A DNA stretch of 64,000 nucleotides, from contig JABCZD010000001.1 of NCBI GenBank assembly GCA_013289855.1, positions 62,001 to 126,000 on the forward strand, written 5' to 3'. The DNA comes from Acidobacteriota bacterium. GTDB taxonomy: Bacteria; Acidobacteriota; Terriglobia; Acidiferrales; UBA7541. The notes under the pieces were generated by a model. That model searched no databases. It saw only the letters and a list, made by a program, of their open reading frames with translations, and was not told where the DNA came from. This document shows positions 55,429 to 63,556 of this stretch, in pieces. Within the stretch, counting starts at the first letter, position 1. Each line of letters starts with the position of its first letter. The position numbers and the translations under genes were made by a program.

Positions 55429-55520
55429 AGCGGCTAAAGCCGATTTTGCGCCGCTGCAAATGTCGTGGCTAAAGCCACGCACCACCCACAAGGATTACCG
55501 TGCCGCTGCAAATGTGGATA
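55429..55520. repeat. Repeated GGCTAAAGCC hairpins and GCCGCTGCAAATGT words
   Basis: GCGGCTAAAGCCG and GTGGCTAAAGCCAC are two hairpins sharing the core GGCTAAAGCC; the word GCCGCTGCAAATGT appears at 55450 and 55502. They fill the space between the NRAMP gene and uppS and resemble REP-type units. No gene is seen there. Confidence 0.55.
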
Positions 55521-55652
55521 AATCCGCGACCTATAGGGATTAGCGCGCCGAGGGACCGCGCGTCATGTTGTAGGGAAGAGAACATGGGATTGCGCACGCG
55601 GTTCGGCGTGTGTTAACTTTGCGGCATAAAGGAGAATGGCTGGGAAGCTACC

Positions 55653-56504
55653 TTGGCGACGCAATCTCACAAAACGCTGGAAGTACCCGCATTGGCATCG
55701 CTGGGTCCGGTGACGCCGGAAGAGGCGCGGCTGCTTGAGGTGCTCGATTTGCAGCGCCTGCCGCGGCATTTGGCGGTGATCATGGACGGCAACGGGCGCT
55801 GGGCGCAAAAACGGCACCTGCCGCGCATCGCCGGGCACCGCGCGGGCACGCAAACGGCGCGAACGACCATTGAAACGTGCGCGCGGCTACACCTCGAGGC
55901 TTTGACCCTATATGCCTTCTCCGTGGAGAACTGGCGCCGCCCGAAAGCGGAGATCGATTTCCTGATGCAGCTCTTGCGCGAGTATCTGCGCCAGGAGATG
56001 CCGCTGATTCAGAAAAACAACATTCGCATGCGCTTCCTTGGACGGCTGGACGAACTTCCTGCGGGCGTGCAGAACGACGTGCGCGACTCGATGGAGAAGA
56101 CGGCAGGGAATCAGGGCATGGTGCTGTGCGTGGCGCTGAACTACGGGGGCCGCGCGGAAATCGTCGATGCCGTGAACGCTATCCTGGCGGCGGAGCGCAA
56201 GTCGCTAGCGGCCAGCGCCGCGCGGCCCGTTACTGAAGAAGAGCTGTCGCGGCATTTGTATACGGACGGCTTGCCCGATCCGGACCTGCTGATTCGCACC
56301 AGCGGGGAGATGCGCGTCAGTAACTTTTTGCTTTGGCAGATTGCTTACGCCGAGATTCTGGTTACCGAGACGCTGTGGCCCGATTTCAACCGCACGCGGC
56401 TGCTGGAAGCGCTGGTGGAGTTCCAGAAGCGCGAACGGCGGTATGGCGGGATACGCGAGGGCGGGTCGGCGGAGCCCAAGCCAGCGCGCGTGGCCGGCGA
56501 GTAA
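55653..56504 (+). CDS. uppS: Isoprenyl (undecaprenyl diphosphate) synthase
   Basis: 283 residues, TTG start with GGGAAG upstream; an ATG slightly upstream is in another frame. Makes the C55 lipid carrier for cell wall and other glycan synthesis. IMDGNGRWAQKR (43-54), AGHRAG, YAFSVENWRRP, LNYGGRAEI and PDLLIRTSGEMRVSNFLLWQ are all classical for UppS. Usually followed by cdsA and dxr; here those genes are 6 kb away. Confidence 0.95.
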   Translation: MATQSHKTLEVPALASLGPVTPEEARLLEVLDLQRLPRHLAVIMDGNGRWAQKRHLPRIAGHRAGTQTARTTIETCARLHLEALTLYAFSVENWRRPKAEIDFLMQLLREYLRQEMPLIQKNNIRMRFLGRLDELPAGVQNDVRDSMEKTAGNQGMVLCVALNYGGRAEIVDAVNAILAAERKSLAASAARPVTEEELSRHLYTDGLPDPDLLIRTSGEMRVSNFLLWQIAYAEILVTETLWPDFNRTRLLEALVEFQKRERRYGGIREGGSAEPKPARVAGE

Positions 56505-56542
56505 GCTTTGCGGTCGGTGCCACCGGAAATCCTCAGCGGAAA

Positions 56543-56621
56543 GTTCTTCGACTTCTTCGACTTCTTCAACTTCTTCAACTTCTTCAACTTCTTCAACTTC
56601 TTCAACTTCTTCAACTTCTTT
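56543..56621 (+). repeat. 9-bp tandem repeat (CTTCTTCAA type)
   Basis: About 8-9 near-perfect copies of a 9-base unit, ACTTCTTCA, with two initial GA variants. It lies just after uppS, in the first part of the long gap 56505-57152. Frames across it give only EEVEEV-type peptides and are not real genes. The remainder of that gap (56741-57152) shows no convincing gene. Confidence 0.9.
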
Positions 56622-56648
56622 TACAAAGGTGCGCCACGGATGCTTTTT

Positions 56649-56740
56649 TTGTAAGTGTTGATTCCAGAGAGCTTTAAGTCCTTTAGACTCCGCAGTTACG
56701 TAAGTGTTCATTCTGCACAAGTTACATTCACTGCACCTGG
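56649..56740. repeat. GTAAGTGTTNATTC repeats
   Basis: GTAAGTGTTGATTC (56650) and GTAAGTGTTCATTC (56700) are 50 bases apart; between them, inverted, is GCGGAGTCTAAAGGACTTA, which matches the 18053-18143 family. Repeat unit of unknown nature. Confidence 0.5.
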
Positions 56741-57152
56741 GCGTTCGATTCACTAGATAGGCTTTGTTGGGTAGAACGTGCCGCTGGCGGGGCGCACTTC
56801 TGTACTTGCCTACAGTATCAAATCAACAACTATCTTGTCAAGACATATTTTGTGCCAGGTTTTTCCCAAATTGGGAATCGGTTGGGACAAGTCGCAGCAT
56901 TCACCCGGCGTGGGTTTGGGAACCGGTCGGTCGGATGTGCCGTAACGGAAAATGTGGCCAGCAGCTGTCACTACTGGGCGGGCAGCAAGGCGGCCGAGAA
57001 GTTTTTGCTGCTGAATAGCCCTGCAGGAATGCCCCCCACCTTAGCTGGTATGATGACGTCGTATCGGACGTTGCATCGTGACAATACCTATACGTGCGTC
57101 TGATGATTTTCAGCAGACGATTGCCCACGCAATGGCAATTCAGTGGATATCC

Positions 57153-57671
57153 ATGAGTGAGATACCCAGGTGGTTTGAGCGCAGGTTCGAGTTTTCGTTT
57201 CCCGTGGAGCTGTGGTCGAATTTATGCGCGCGGCTGCGGGGGACTCCGGCGCGGCTGGAAGAGGTGGTGCGTGGGCGGAACCGCGAGTTGCTGGTTCGGA
57301 AAGAGGGAATCGCGTGGTCGGCGCAAGAGCATGCCGGGCACTTGGCGGACCTGGAGGAGTTGTGGCTGGCGCGGGTGGGGGATTACGTGGCGGGACGCGA
57401 TTCGCTTACCGTGGCCGATTTGCGGAATCGGAAGACGGATAAAGCGGGGCATAACGGGCGCGCTCTGGAGGAGATTTTGGCGGAGTTTCGCGCGGCCCGA
57501 GAACGGCTGCTGACGCGGGTGGAAGAAGTGGATAAGGGGCTATTCCCGCGAGCCATTCCGCACCCCCGTTTGAAGACGCCGATGCGGCTGGTGGATCATT
57601 TGTATTTTGTGGCGGAGCACGACGATCATCATTTGGCACGGATTTGGGAGATGGTCAGCGCAGTGCGATAG
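57153..57671 (+). CDS. DinB-fold metal-binding protein
   Basis: 172 residues from ATG 57153. Four-helix DinB/YfiT fold with three His positions consistent with metal binding: AGHLADLEELW and the later FVAEHDDHHLARIW. DinB relatives include thiol-transferases and stress proteins. No specific function shown. Alone on its strand within the accessory block. Confidence 0.83.
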   Translation: MSEIPRWFERRFEFSFPVELWSNLCARLRGTPARLEEVVRGRNRELLVRKEGIAWSAQEHAGHLADLEELWLARVGDYVAGRDSLTVADLRNRKTDKAGHNGRALEEILAEFRAARERLLTRVEEVDKGLFPRAIPHPRLKTPMRLVDHLYFVAEHDDHHLARIWEMVSAVR

Positions 57672-57747
57672 CGGGGTCGCCGGGGAAGGACGCGGCCGCC
57701 TTGGAGAAGTAAGGAAAAGCATGGTAAAGTAAGGAATGAGGCACGTC

Positions 57748-57987
57748 ATGAAGAAGCAGGCGCGGATTACCAGCAAAGGACAAATTACGATTCCTCTGGA
57801 AGTGCGGCGAGCGCTGGGCGTGGGACCAGGAGACCAGTTGCTGTTTGAGAAGGGCGAAGAGGGCATGAGTGTGCGGCCGGTGCGGACGGAGAGCCCGTTT
57901 GCGAAGTACCGGGGGATTGGGCACGGCGGAAGAACTACGGGCAAACAAGGCATTCTGAGGCGGATCCGCGAGCTGCGCGGCGAGTAG
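57748..57987 (+). CDS. AbrB/SpoVT-family antitoxin (VapB-like)
   Basis: 79 residues from ATG 57748. ARITSKGQITIPLEVRRALGVGPGDQLLF is the swapped-hairpin AbrB DNA-binding domain. The PIN toxin starts 29 bases later. It likely binds its own promoter. The longer start at 57736 has a poorer ribosome site. Confidence 0.88.
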   Translation: MKKQARITSKGQITIPLEVRRALGVGPGDQLLFEKGEEGMSVRPVRTESPFAKYRGIGHGGRTTGKQGILRRIRELRGE

Positions 57988-58016
57988 CCTGATCTGTTAA
58001 CACGCTTCGGAACGCC

Positions 58017-58433
58017 ATGATCACTGCGATCGATAGCAACATATTGGTCTCGCTCTGGGATGCGGATAACGCCCTCAACCTGGAAGCGCAACGCTGCCTC
58101 GACGAAGCACAGAGTCGCGGGGAATTAGTGATTTCAGCGCCGGTGTTCGCCGAGTTGCTGGCTTTTCCGGCGCGCGGTGCTGGTTTCGTGGATCGATTCT
58201 TGAGCGACAGCGGAATCGTGGTGGAATGGAATCTCGACGAGGGGATTTGGAGACTGGCGGCGGAGGCGTTTCAGGGTTATGCGCGGAGGCAGAAGGTGCG
58301 CCAAGGTGCGCGGCGGATTTTGGCAGACTTTGTGATTGGCGCGCACGCACAAAAGCGCGGCTATCGGCTGCTAACTTTTGATAAAAGATTGTATGAGGCG
58401 GCGTTTCCGCGGCTGGTGCTGGTTAGAGGTTGA
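58017..58433 (+). CDS. PIN-domain ribonuclease toxin (VapC-like)
   Basis: 138 residues. The acidic PIN residues are Asp6 (TAIDSNILV), Glu in FAELLAF, Asp in RRILADFVIGAHA and Asp in LTFDKRL. Paired with the AbrB-type antitoxin before it. Would cut RNA when released. Confidence 0.87.
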   Translation: MITAIDSNILVSLWDADNALNLEAQRCLDEAQSRGELVISAPVFAELLAFPARGAGFVDRFLSDSGIVVEWNLDEGIWRLAAEAFQGYARRQKVRQGARRILADFVIGAHAQKRGYRLLTFDKRLYEAAFPRLVLVRG

Positions 58434-58489
58434 ACGGAAAGAGCGGTTGGAAACGTCCCTTCCCGGGTCCAGGAGAAACTTCGCGGTAA

Positions 58490-58924
58490 CTATCGGTTCA
58501 GGTTCTTCTGCTTTCTGAGGAAGATTGCTTCATTCTCGGCCAACAGTTTGTCCACCTGTATCCCACGTTCCCGAATCCCCGCCGCACGTTGCTGTGCATC
58601 CAGAATGAGACGCATCTCTGGGCTTCCTACTTCAGACTGTTTTTTGCCGAGCCACTTTCCGTAGTCGGGCGGGGCAATATCGATACGCGCGGGTACGTGG
58701 TCCTTTATCCACGTGACTGAAATCAGGACCAGGCCCAAAAGAAGCACTTTCAACCAGAACCAAAATTTTGGGTCAAAACCTAAGCCCGCAGAATCGCGAT
58801 GCCACCATCGTATTGAATAAGCCAAAAGGAGGATGAGGCCAAGCCCGCCAATCCAATTGAAGATTATGTCTACCGCAAGATAAGTTCTGGAACCTTCTAG
58901 CTTTTCAAGTCGATAATCGCTCAT
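58490..58924 (-). CDS. Hypothetical two-span membrane protein
   Basis: 144 residues from ATG 58924; starts at 58984 or 59071 are possible. Hydrophobic spans at about 21-38 and 58-75. The C-terminal part is helical (LDAQQRAAGIRERGIQVDKL), so coiled-coil-like. No family recognised. Confidence 0.55.
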   Translation of the reverse strand: MSDYRLEKLEGSRTYLAVDIIFNWIGGLGLILLLAYSIRWWHRDSAGLGFDPKFWFWLKVLLLGLVLISVTWIKDHVPARIDIAPPDYGKWLGKKQSEVGSPEMRLILDAQQRAAGIRERGIQVDKLLAENEAIFLRKQKNLNR

Positions 58925-59104
58925 TGATTCCACGCTATCTATTTTCAGGCCGAGAACCCCTCTTCGCTTCCTTTCCTCCACCATCAGTCTCCACTCGATT
59001 ACGGACACCAGGCGCTTTTCATCAGGCGGCCATATTAATGACGAATTCGGAGATGATGCCCTGAAGGGCATCGCTACTTCGATACGCGAAATCGGGGGAG
59101 CTCG

Positions 59105-59857
59105 CTACTCCCAGCGAAAAACTTTTGTGGAGAGCGCGGTGCAGACGGCGAATACCAGGGCTAAGGCGGCTACGTCGCCCAGGTGGGCGGACCAGGCGTC
59201 GCCGTCCCAGATGCCTTGGAGTAGGCGGACGGCGTAGGTTAGCGGGAGGACGCGGGCCAGGGCCTGAAGTGCTGGCGGAAGCGAGGCGATGGGGACGAAG
59301 AGTCCGGAGAGCGCGAACATGGGGTAGAGGATGATGGCGCCGATGGGTTGCGCGAAGCGGGCGGTGGGCACGATGCTGGCGATTACGAAGCCAATGGAGA
59401 GAATGCTCCAGGTGGTGATGAGCAGGGCGATGGTGAACGAAACGAATGGGACGTGGACGCCGACTGGGTAGTAGCGCTTGCCGGCGAGGACCAGCAAGGT
59501 TAGCGTGGCTGCGGTGAGCAGTAGCTTGACGATTACGTGTGCGGTGAGGATGGTCTGCGGGCGCAACGGGGTGGCGCGCAGGCGCTTGAGGATGCCGCCT
59601 TCGCGGTAGATGGAAATTATCGTGACCAGCGATAGGACCGAGCTGACGGCGATGAGCAGGGACGCTAGGACCGGGAGGCCTACGCGGATGAAAGTGTTGG
59701 CGGCTAGCGCGGGTTGCGGGAGTTTGCCGCCGATTGCGCGGCCGAGCACAAGGAAAACTATAACTGGAATGACGATCGTGCCGATTGCGCCTAGTGGTTC
59801 GCGCAGGAAGATTTTGATTTCGATCCAGGTTAGTTTAAAGAGTCCGCGAAGCATCAT
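59105..59857 (-). CDS. ABC-2 type transporter permease
   Basis: 250 residues with six hydrophobic spans and the ABC-2 pattern (LKRLRATPLRPQTILTAHV, then a conserved membrane stretch FALSGLFVPIASLPPALQ). It would pair with the ATPase encoded upstream on the same strand. Exported substrate unknown. Confidence 0.88.
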   Translation of the reverse strand: MMLRGLFKLTWIEIKIFLREPLGAIGTIVIPVIVFLVLGRAIGGKLPQPALAANTFIRVGLPVLASLLIAVSSVLSLVTIISIYREGGILKRLRATPLRPQTILTAHVIVKLLLTAATLTLLVLAGKRYYPVGVHVPFVSFTIALLITTWSILSIGFVIASIVPTARFAQPIGAIILYPMFALSGLFVPIASLPPALQALARVLPLTYAVRLLQGIWDGDAWSAHLGDVAALALVFAVCTALSTKVFRWE

Positions 59858-59987
59858 TTTTTTAGCCGTTCGTTTTAGGCATTCGCTTCAGCCATTCTGT
59901 TTTCCAGTCATTCCGTTGAACGATTCTGTTGAGCCAACCTCTCGAACCTGTTTTCGCGCGTAGTCCCCAATTCCCAATCTCGAATCA

Positions 59988-60905
59988 CTAGTCTCTAATC
60001 GAACGACCCGTGAGTTTCAGAAAGACGTCCTCAAGATTCGGGAGAACGGTGCGGAAATCCGTAACACGGATGTGATTCTCGGACAAACTGTGAATCACCT
60101 CGGTGACGAGATCGTCTCCGCGGCCGCGAATGGTGAATTCCGCGTGGTTGCAGACGACTTCCTGAACGCCGGGAATCGCGCGAAAGCGCTCCGCGGCGCT
60201 GGGATCATTGGTGGCCAGCACGACGGTGCGTTCAGGGCAGTGGCGTTTCACCAGGCTGAGCGGCGTGTCGATGTCGATGATGCGGCCGTGCTCGATGATG
60301 GCCACGCGGTCGCACAGACGCTCGGCCTCCTCCATAAGATGAGTAGTCAGAAAAACGGTTTTGCCGCGCTCGCGAATGCCGCGCACCAACTCCCAGATGG
60401 CGCGGCGGGCTTGTGGATCGAGACCGGTGGTTAATTCGTCGAGAAATACAACTTCGGGATCGTTGATAAGAGCGAGAGCGATGAACAGGCGCTGCTTCTG
60501 GCCTCCGGAAAGGTTCATGAACCAGGCGTTGCGCTTCTCGGTGAGGCCTAGCTGCTCGAGCAAACGTTCGGCGTCGACCGTTTTCTTTTGGTAGAGCGAA
60601 GCCCAGAGGTCGACGGCCTCCCACACCTTGATGCGCTTTTGCAGCTGCGCTTGCTGGAGCTGGACGCCGATGCGGTCTTGCAGCTTGTAGACGTCGCGGA
60701 CGGGGTCGAGGCCGAGGACGGAAATGGTGCCGCGGTCGGGCGTGCGGAGGCCTTCGATGCACTCCATGGTGGTGGTTTTGCCGGCGCCGTTGGGTCCGAT
60801 CAGGCCGAAAATTTCGCCGTCGCGCACGTCGAAGGACACTTCTTCGACGGCTACCGTTGCGCCGTAAGTTTTGCGGACTCCGGAGGCTTGGATGACTGGG
60901 GGCAT
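59988..60905 (-). CDS. ABC transporter ATP-binding protein
   Basis: 305 residues. Walker A GPNGAGKTTT (37-46), signature NLSGGQKQR, Walker B VVFLDELTTGLDPQAR and H-loop TTHLMEEAERLCDR. The C-terminal extension is typical of drug- or lipid-export ABC-2 systems (CcmA/NodI-like). Forms an exporter with the permease just downstream. Confidence 0.92.
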   Translation of the reverse strand: MPPVIQASGVRKTYGATVAVEEVSFDVRDGEIFGLIGPNGAGKTTTMECIEGLRTPDRGTISVLGLDPVRDVYKLQDRIGVQLQQAQLQKRIKVWEAVDLWASLYQKKTVDAERLLEQLGLTEKRNAWFMNLSGGQKQRLFIALALINDPEVVFLDELTTGLDPQARRAIWELVRGIRERGKTVFLTTHLMEEAERLCDRVAIIEHGRIIDIDTPLSLVKRHCPERTVVLATNDPSAAERFRAIPGVQEVVCNHAEFTIRGRGDDLVTEVIHSLSENHIRVTDFRTVLPNLEDVFLKLTGRSIRD

Positions 60906-61106
60906 GATGGTCGGTGTGACTGTTGATACGCGAGGGATGGAAAGTTTATATCACGGAGTGGGGTTAAGTTTTGAAGAGTCGCGCTGGCAATAGCCGCATC
61001 GCGGAACCGCCCGCCGCGCGTGATTGCTCGGTGGGTCTCGAATCGCTTATACTTAAGATTGATTAACGTTGATGAATGCTGAGAACTGATACGGACGGGG
61101 TGGGCA

Positions 61107-61394
61107 ATGAGAAAAACTCTACATAGGATGGCGATTACCAAGGCACGGATTAATCTGGGGCAAGTGGCGCGGCGGGCGCACGTAAACCGGGAATACTTTA
61201 TTTTGGAGAAGGATGGGATTCCCGTGGCGGGGATTCTGAGCGCGGACGAATTGGAAGATTATTTGGAGACGCAGGATCCGGGAATTAAGGCGCAGATCCG
61301 CAAGAGCAACGAGAACTATCGCCAGGGGAAGAGCCGTGACGCGCGCAAATTCCTTGCGGAACTTCGGCGTGGCGCGCGTAAAAACAAGAAATAA
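61107..61394 (+). CDS. Phd/YefM-type antitoxin
   Basis: 95 residues. The N-terminus AITKARINLGQVARRAHVNREYFILEKDG fits Phd-like antitoxin. A RelE/ParE-type gene begins 14 bases later. Good ribosome site (GGGGTGGG) before ATG. Confidence 0.78.
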   Translation: MRKTLHRMAITKARINLGQVARRAHVNREYFILEKDGIPVAGILSADELEDYLETQDPGIKAQIRKSNENYRQGKSRDARKFLAELRRGARKNKK

Positions 61395-61408
61395 CGCGAG
61401 GAGCGCGG

Positions 61409-61693
61409 ATGAACGGCGCGTTTCGAGTGGTCAGCACGGCGGCGTTTGAACGCGAGTTTCGCAAGATTTCACGCGGAGACGCCCGCCTTGTCCAGGGCTT
61501 AGAAGAATTGATCGCAGTGCTCGCTACGGATCCGCACAATCGGAGCGGCGAGTATCAAATCAAAAAACTGGCAGGACAGAAGGCCGGAGAAGGCCAATGG
61601 CGAATTCGCTTGCGCGAGTATCGACTGCGCCACGACATCGTTGGGAATGAGGTTGTTCTGCATTCGTTCCGGCATCGCAAAGAAGCTTACTGA
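61409..61693 (+). CDS. RelE/ParE-family toxin
   Basis: 94 residues: STAAFEREFRKI, IKKLAGQKAGEGQWRIRLREYRLRHDI and VVLHSFRHRKEAY are typical of the RelE/ParE fold. GAGGAG six bases before ATG. Would cut ribosomal mRNA or block gyrase, depending on subfamily. Confidence 0.83.
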   Translation: MNGAFRVVSTAAFEREFRKISRGDARLVQGLEELIAVLATDPHNRSGEYQIKKLAGQKAGEGQWRIRLREYRLRHDIVGNEVVLHSFRHRKEAY

Positions 61694-61759
61694 CGAAGGC
61701 GACGGCGGGAGCTTTGCTATGATGGCGTGGTCGAAACTGGCGGTCGCCGAAAGGGGAGC

Positions 61760-62407
61760 ATGAGTAGATTGCTGGTGCGGAGCTTCGGGATTTCTATCGA
61801 TGGATTTGGCGCTGGGCCCAATCAGGACTTGGCCAACCCTTTGGGTGTCGGGGGCGCGGCAATTTTTCAATGGTTTTTTGACACGCCGACGTTTAAACGA
61901 ATGCACGGCCAGGAGGGAGGGAACTCCGGCGTCGATGAGAATTTTGCGGCGCGCGGTTTTGCGAATGTTGGAGCTTGGATTTTGGGGCGCAACATGTTTG
62001 GGCCCGTGCGTGGGCCTTGGCCGGACGAGAGCTGGAAGGGCTGGTGGGGCAACAACCCGCCGTACCATGTGCCGGTGTTTGTGCTCACTAATCATCCTCG
62101 AGCGTCCATCGTGATGGAAGGCGGAACGGTGTTTCATTTTGTTGCGGATGGCATTCACGCCGCACTGAAGCGCGCGACGGAAGCCGCGGGTGGGAAAGAC
62201 GTGCGACTCGGGGGCGGAGTTGCCACGCTTCGGCAGTACCTTAGCGCGGGGCTGATCGATGAGCTGCACCTGGCGATATCGCCTGTGCTGCTGGGCTCAG
62301 GAGAGAACCTGTTCGCCGGGATTGACGCAGCGCAACTGGGCTACCAATGCAGCGAACACGTTGCGTCGGCGAACGCCATGCACGTGGTTCTAACGCGGCG
62401 GGGGTAG
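61760..62407 (+). CDS. RibD C-terminal / dihydrofolate-reductase-like protein
   Basis: 215 residues from ATG 61760. SFGISIDGF, ANVGAWILGRNMF, and RLGGGVATLRQYLSAGLIDEL are characteristic of the RibD_C/DHFR-like superfamily. Presumed NADPH-dependent reductase of unknown substrate, cytosolic. Confidence 0.87.
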   Translation: MSRLLVRSFGISIDGFGAGPNQDLANPLGVGGAAIFQWFFDTPTFKRMHGQEGGNSGVDENFAARGFANVGAWILGRNMFGPVRGPWPDESWKGWWGNNPPYHVPVFVLTNHPRASIVMEGGTVFHFVADGIHAALKRATEAAGGKDVRLGGGVATLRQYLSAGLIDELHLAISPVLLGSGENLFAGIDAAQLGYQCSEHVASANAMHVVLTRRG

Positions 62408-62578
62408 TCGGCATCGAATCGCGACCGTTCACCACGATTCGCCACCGTTCTCGACTCTTTACCACGACACGATAATCTACAAGAGACGCGAGGTTAGCGT
62501 GCGATAGTATTTGCACGACTGGATCGAAGTGCGCATCATGCGTATCTTGGCGAGCGAAAGACACGAGGACAGTGGCGG

Positions 62579-63454
62579 ATGACTTGGAAGAGAGTGGTTA
62601 CAGCGGTGGTGTTGATACCGTTTGTGGTGGCACTGGTGCTGTATGGCTCGACGCTACTGGTGGCCATTGGGACCGGCGTGTTTATGGTGTTGGCGCTGCT
62701 GGAATATTTTGCATTGGGGGAGGCGATTGGTTGGCGGGCGCATCGGGTTTGGACAATCGTGTGCGCGCTGGTGCTGCTGTTTTTGCAGTGGCTGCCGTCG
62801 GTGGTGCGGGCCGGGGATTTTGGCGGGTATAGCGTGCCGGCGGGGCTGGAGTGGGTGGTGTCGCGATTTTTCCCGCGTCCGGAAGATGCGTTTTTGCTTT
62901 TTGCGTTAGGCGTTGCGGTAATTGTGATGTTTACGCGGCGGCCGCTGGTGGAAACGCTGCCCGCGGCGGGGATTAGCGCTAGTGGGTTGCTGCTCGTGGC
63001 GTTTCCGCTGACGTATGCGGTGCGGTTGCACGGGTGGGGCGAATTTGGGCCTTGGCTTTTATTGTTCGCGCTGGTGATTACGTGGGCGGGCGACACCGCA
63101 GCGTACTTTGCGGGGCGCGCATTTGGTCGGCATCCGCTGGCGCCGCATCTTTCGCCAAAGAAAACCTGGGAGGGGAGCTTAGCGGGACTCGCGGCTTCGA
63201 TTGTTGTGGCGGTGATTTTCCAGCGCTGGCTGCGCGCGCCTTTGGCGTATTTGATCGGGATGGCGGTAATCGGGAATGTGGCGGGGCAAGTGGGGGATTT
63301 GCTGGAGTCGGCGTACAAGCGCAGCGCTGGAGTAAAGGATTCGGGGGCCATGTTGCCGGGACATGGCGGGGTGCTGGACCGGATTGACGCGTTGATACTG
63401 GCGTTTCCGGTTGTCTGGTATTATTGGGTGTTGACGTATTCGCCGAGGCCGTAG
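62579..63454 (+). CDS. cdsA: Phosphatidate cytidylyltransferase
   Basis: 291 residues with about eight spans. Makes CDP-diacylglycerol from phosphatidate and CTP. The signature SAYKRSAGVKDSGAMLPGHGG and then VLDRIDAL is present near the C-terminus. dxr follows after about 100 bases; the uppS gene normally next to it is 6 kb away. Confidence 0.95.
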   Translation: MTWKRVVTAVVLIPFVVALVLYGSTLLVAIGTGVFMVLALLEYFALGEAIGWRAHRVWTIVCALVLLFLQWLPSVVRAGDFGGYSVPAGLEWVVSRFFPRPEDAFLLFALGVAVIVMFTRRPLVETLPAAGISASGLLLVAFPLTYAVRLHGWGEFGPWLLLFALVITWAGDTAAYFAGRAFGRHPLAPHLSPKKTWEGSLAGLAASIVVAVIFQRWLRAPLAYLIGMAVIGNVAGQVGDLLESAYKRSAGVKDSGAMLPGHGGVLDRIDALILAFPVVWYYWVLTYSPRP

Positions 63455-63556
63455 GGCAGTATTTTTCCCAATTGCGCAGGTAGGCAGCGCTCGACTACAC
63501 ATGGTGCTGGCGAGGCATTGTGCCGCGCCCCCGGCGTTCAGCGAGATAAATCGTTC

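Noticed and set aside
56543..56621. CRISPR-like array
   Set aside because: Unit is 9 bases with no spacers; it is a simple tandem repeat.
56205..56753. Minus-strand frame with EEVEEV repeats
   Set aside because: It crosses the tandem repeat and is antisense to uppS; its sequence is low-complexity and has no family.
56764..57103. Small plus-strand frames before DinB
   Set aside because: No ribosome site, no family and unusual residue mix; treated as noncoding.
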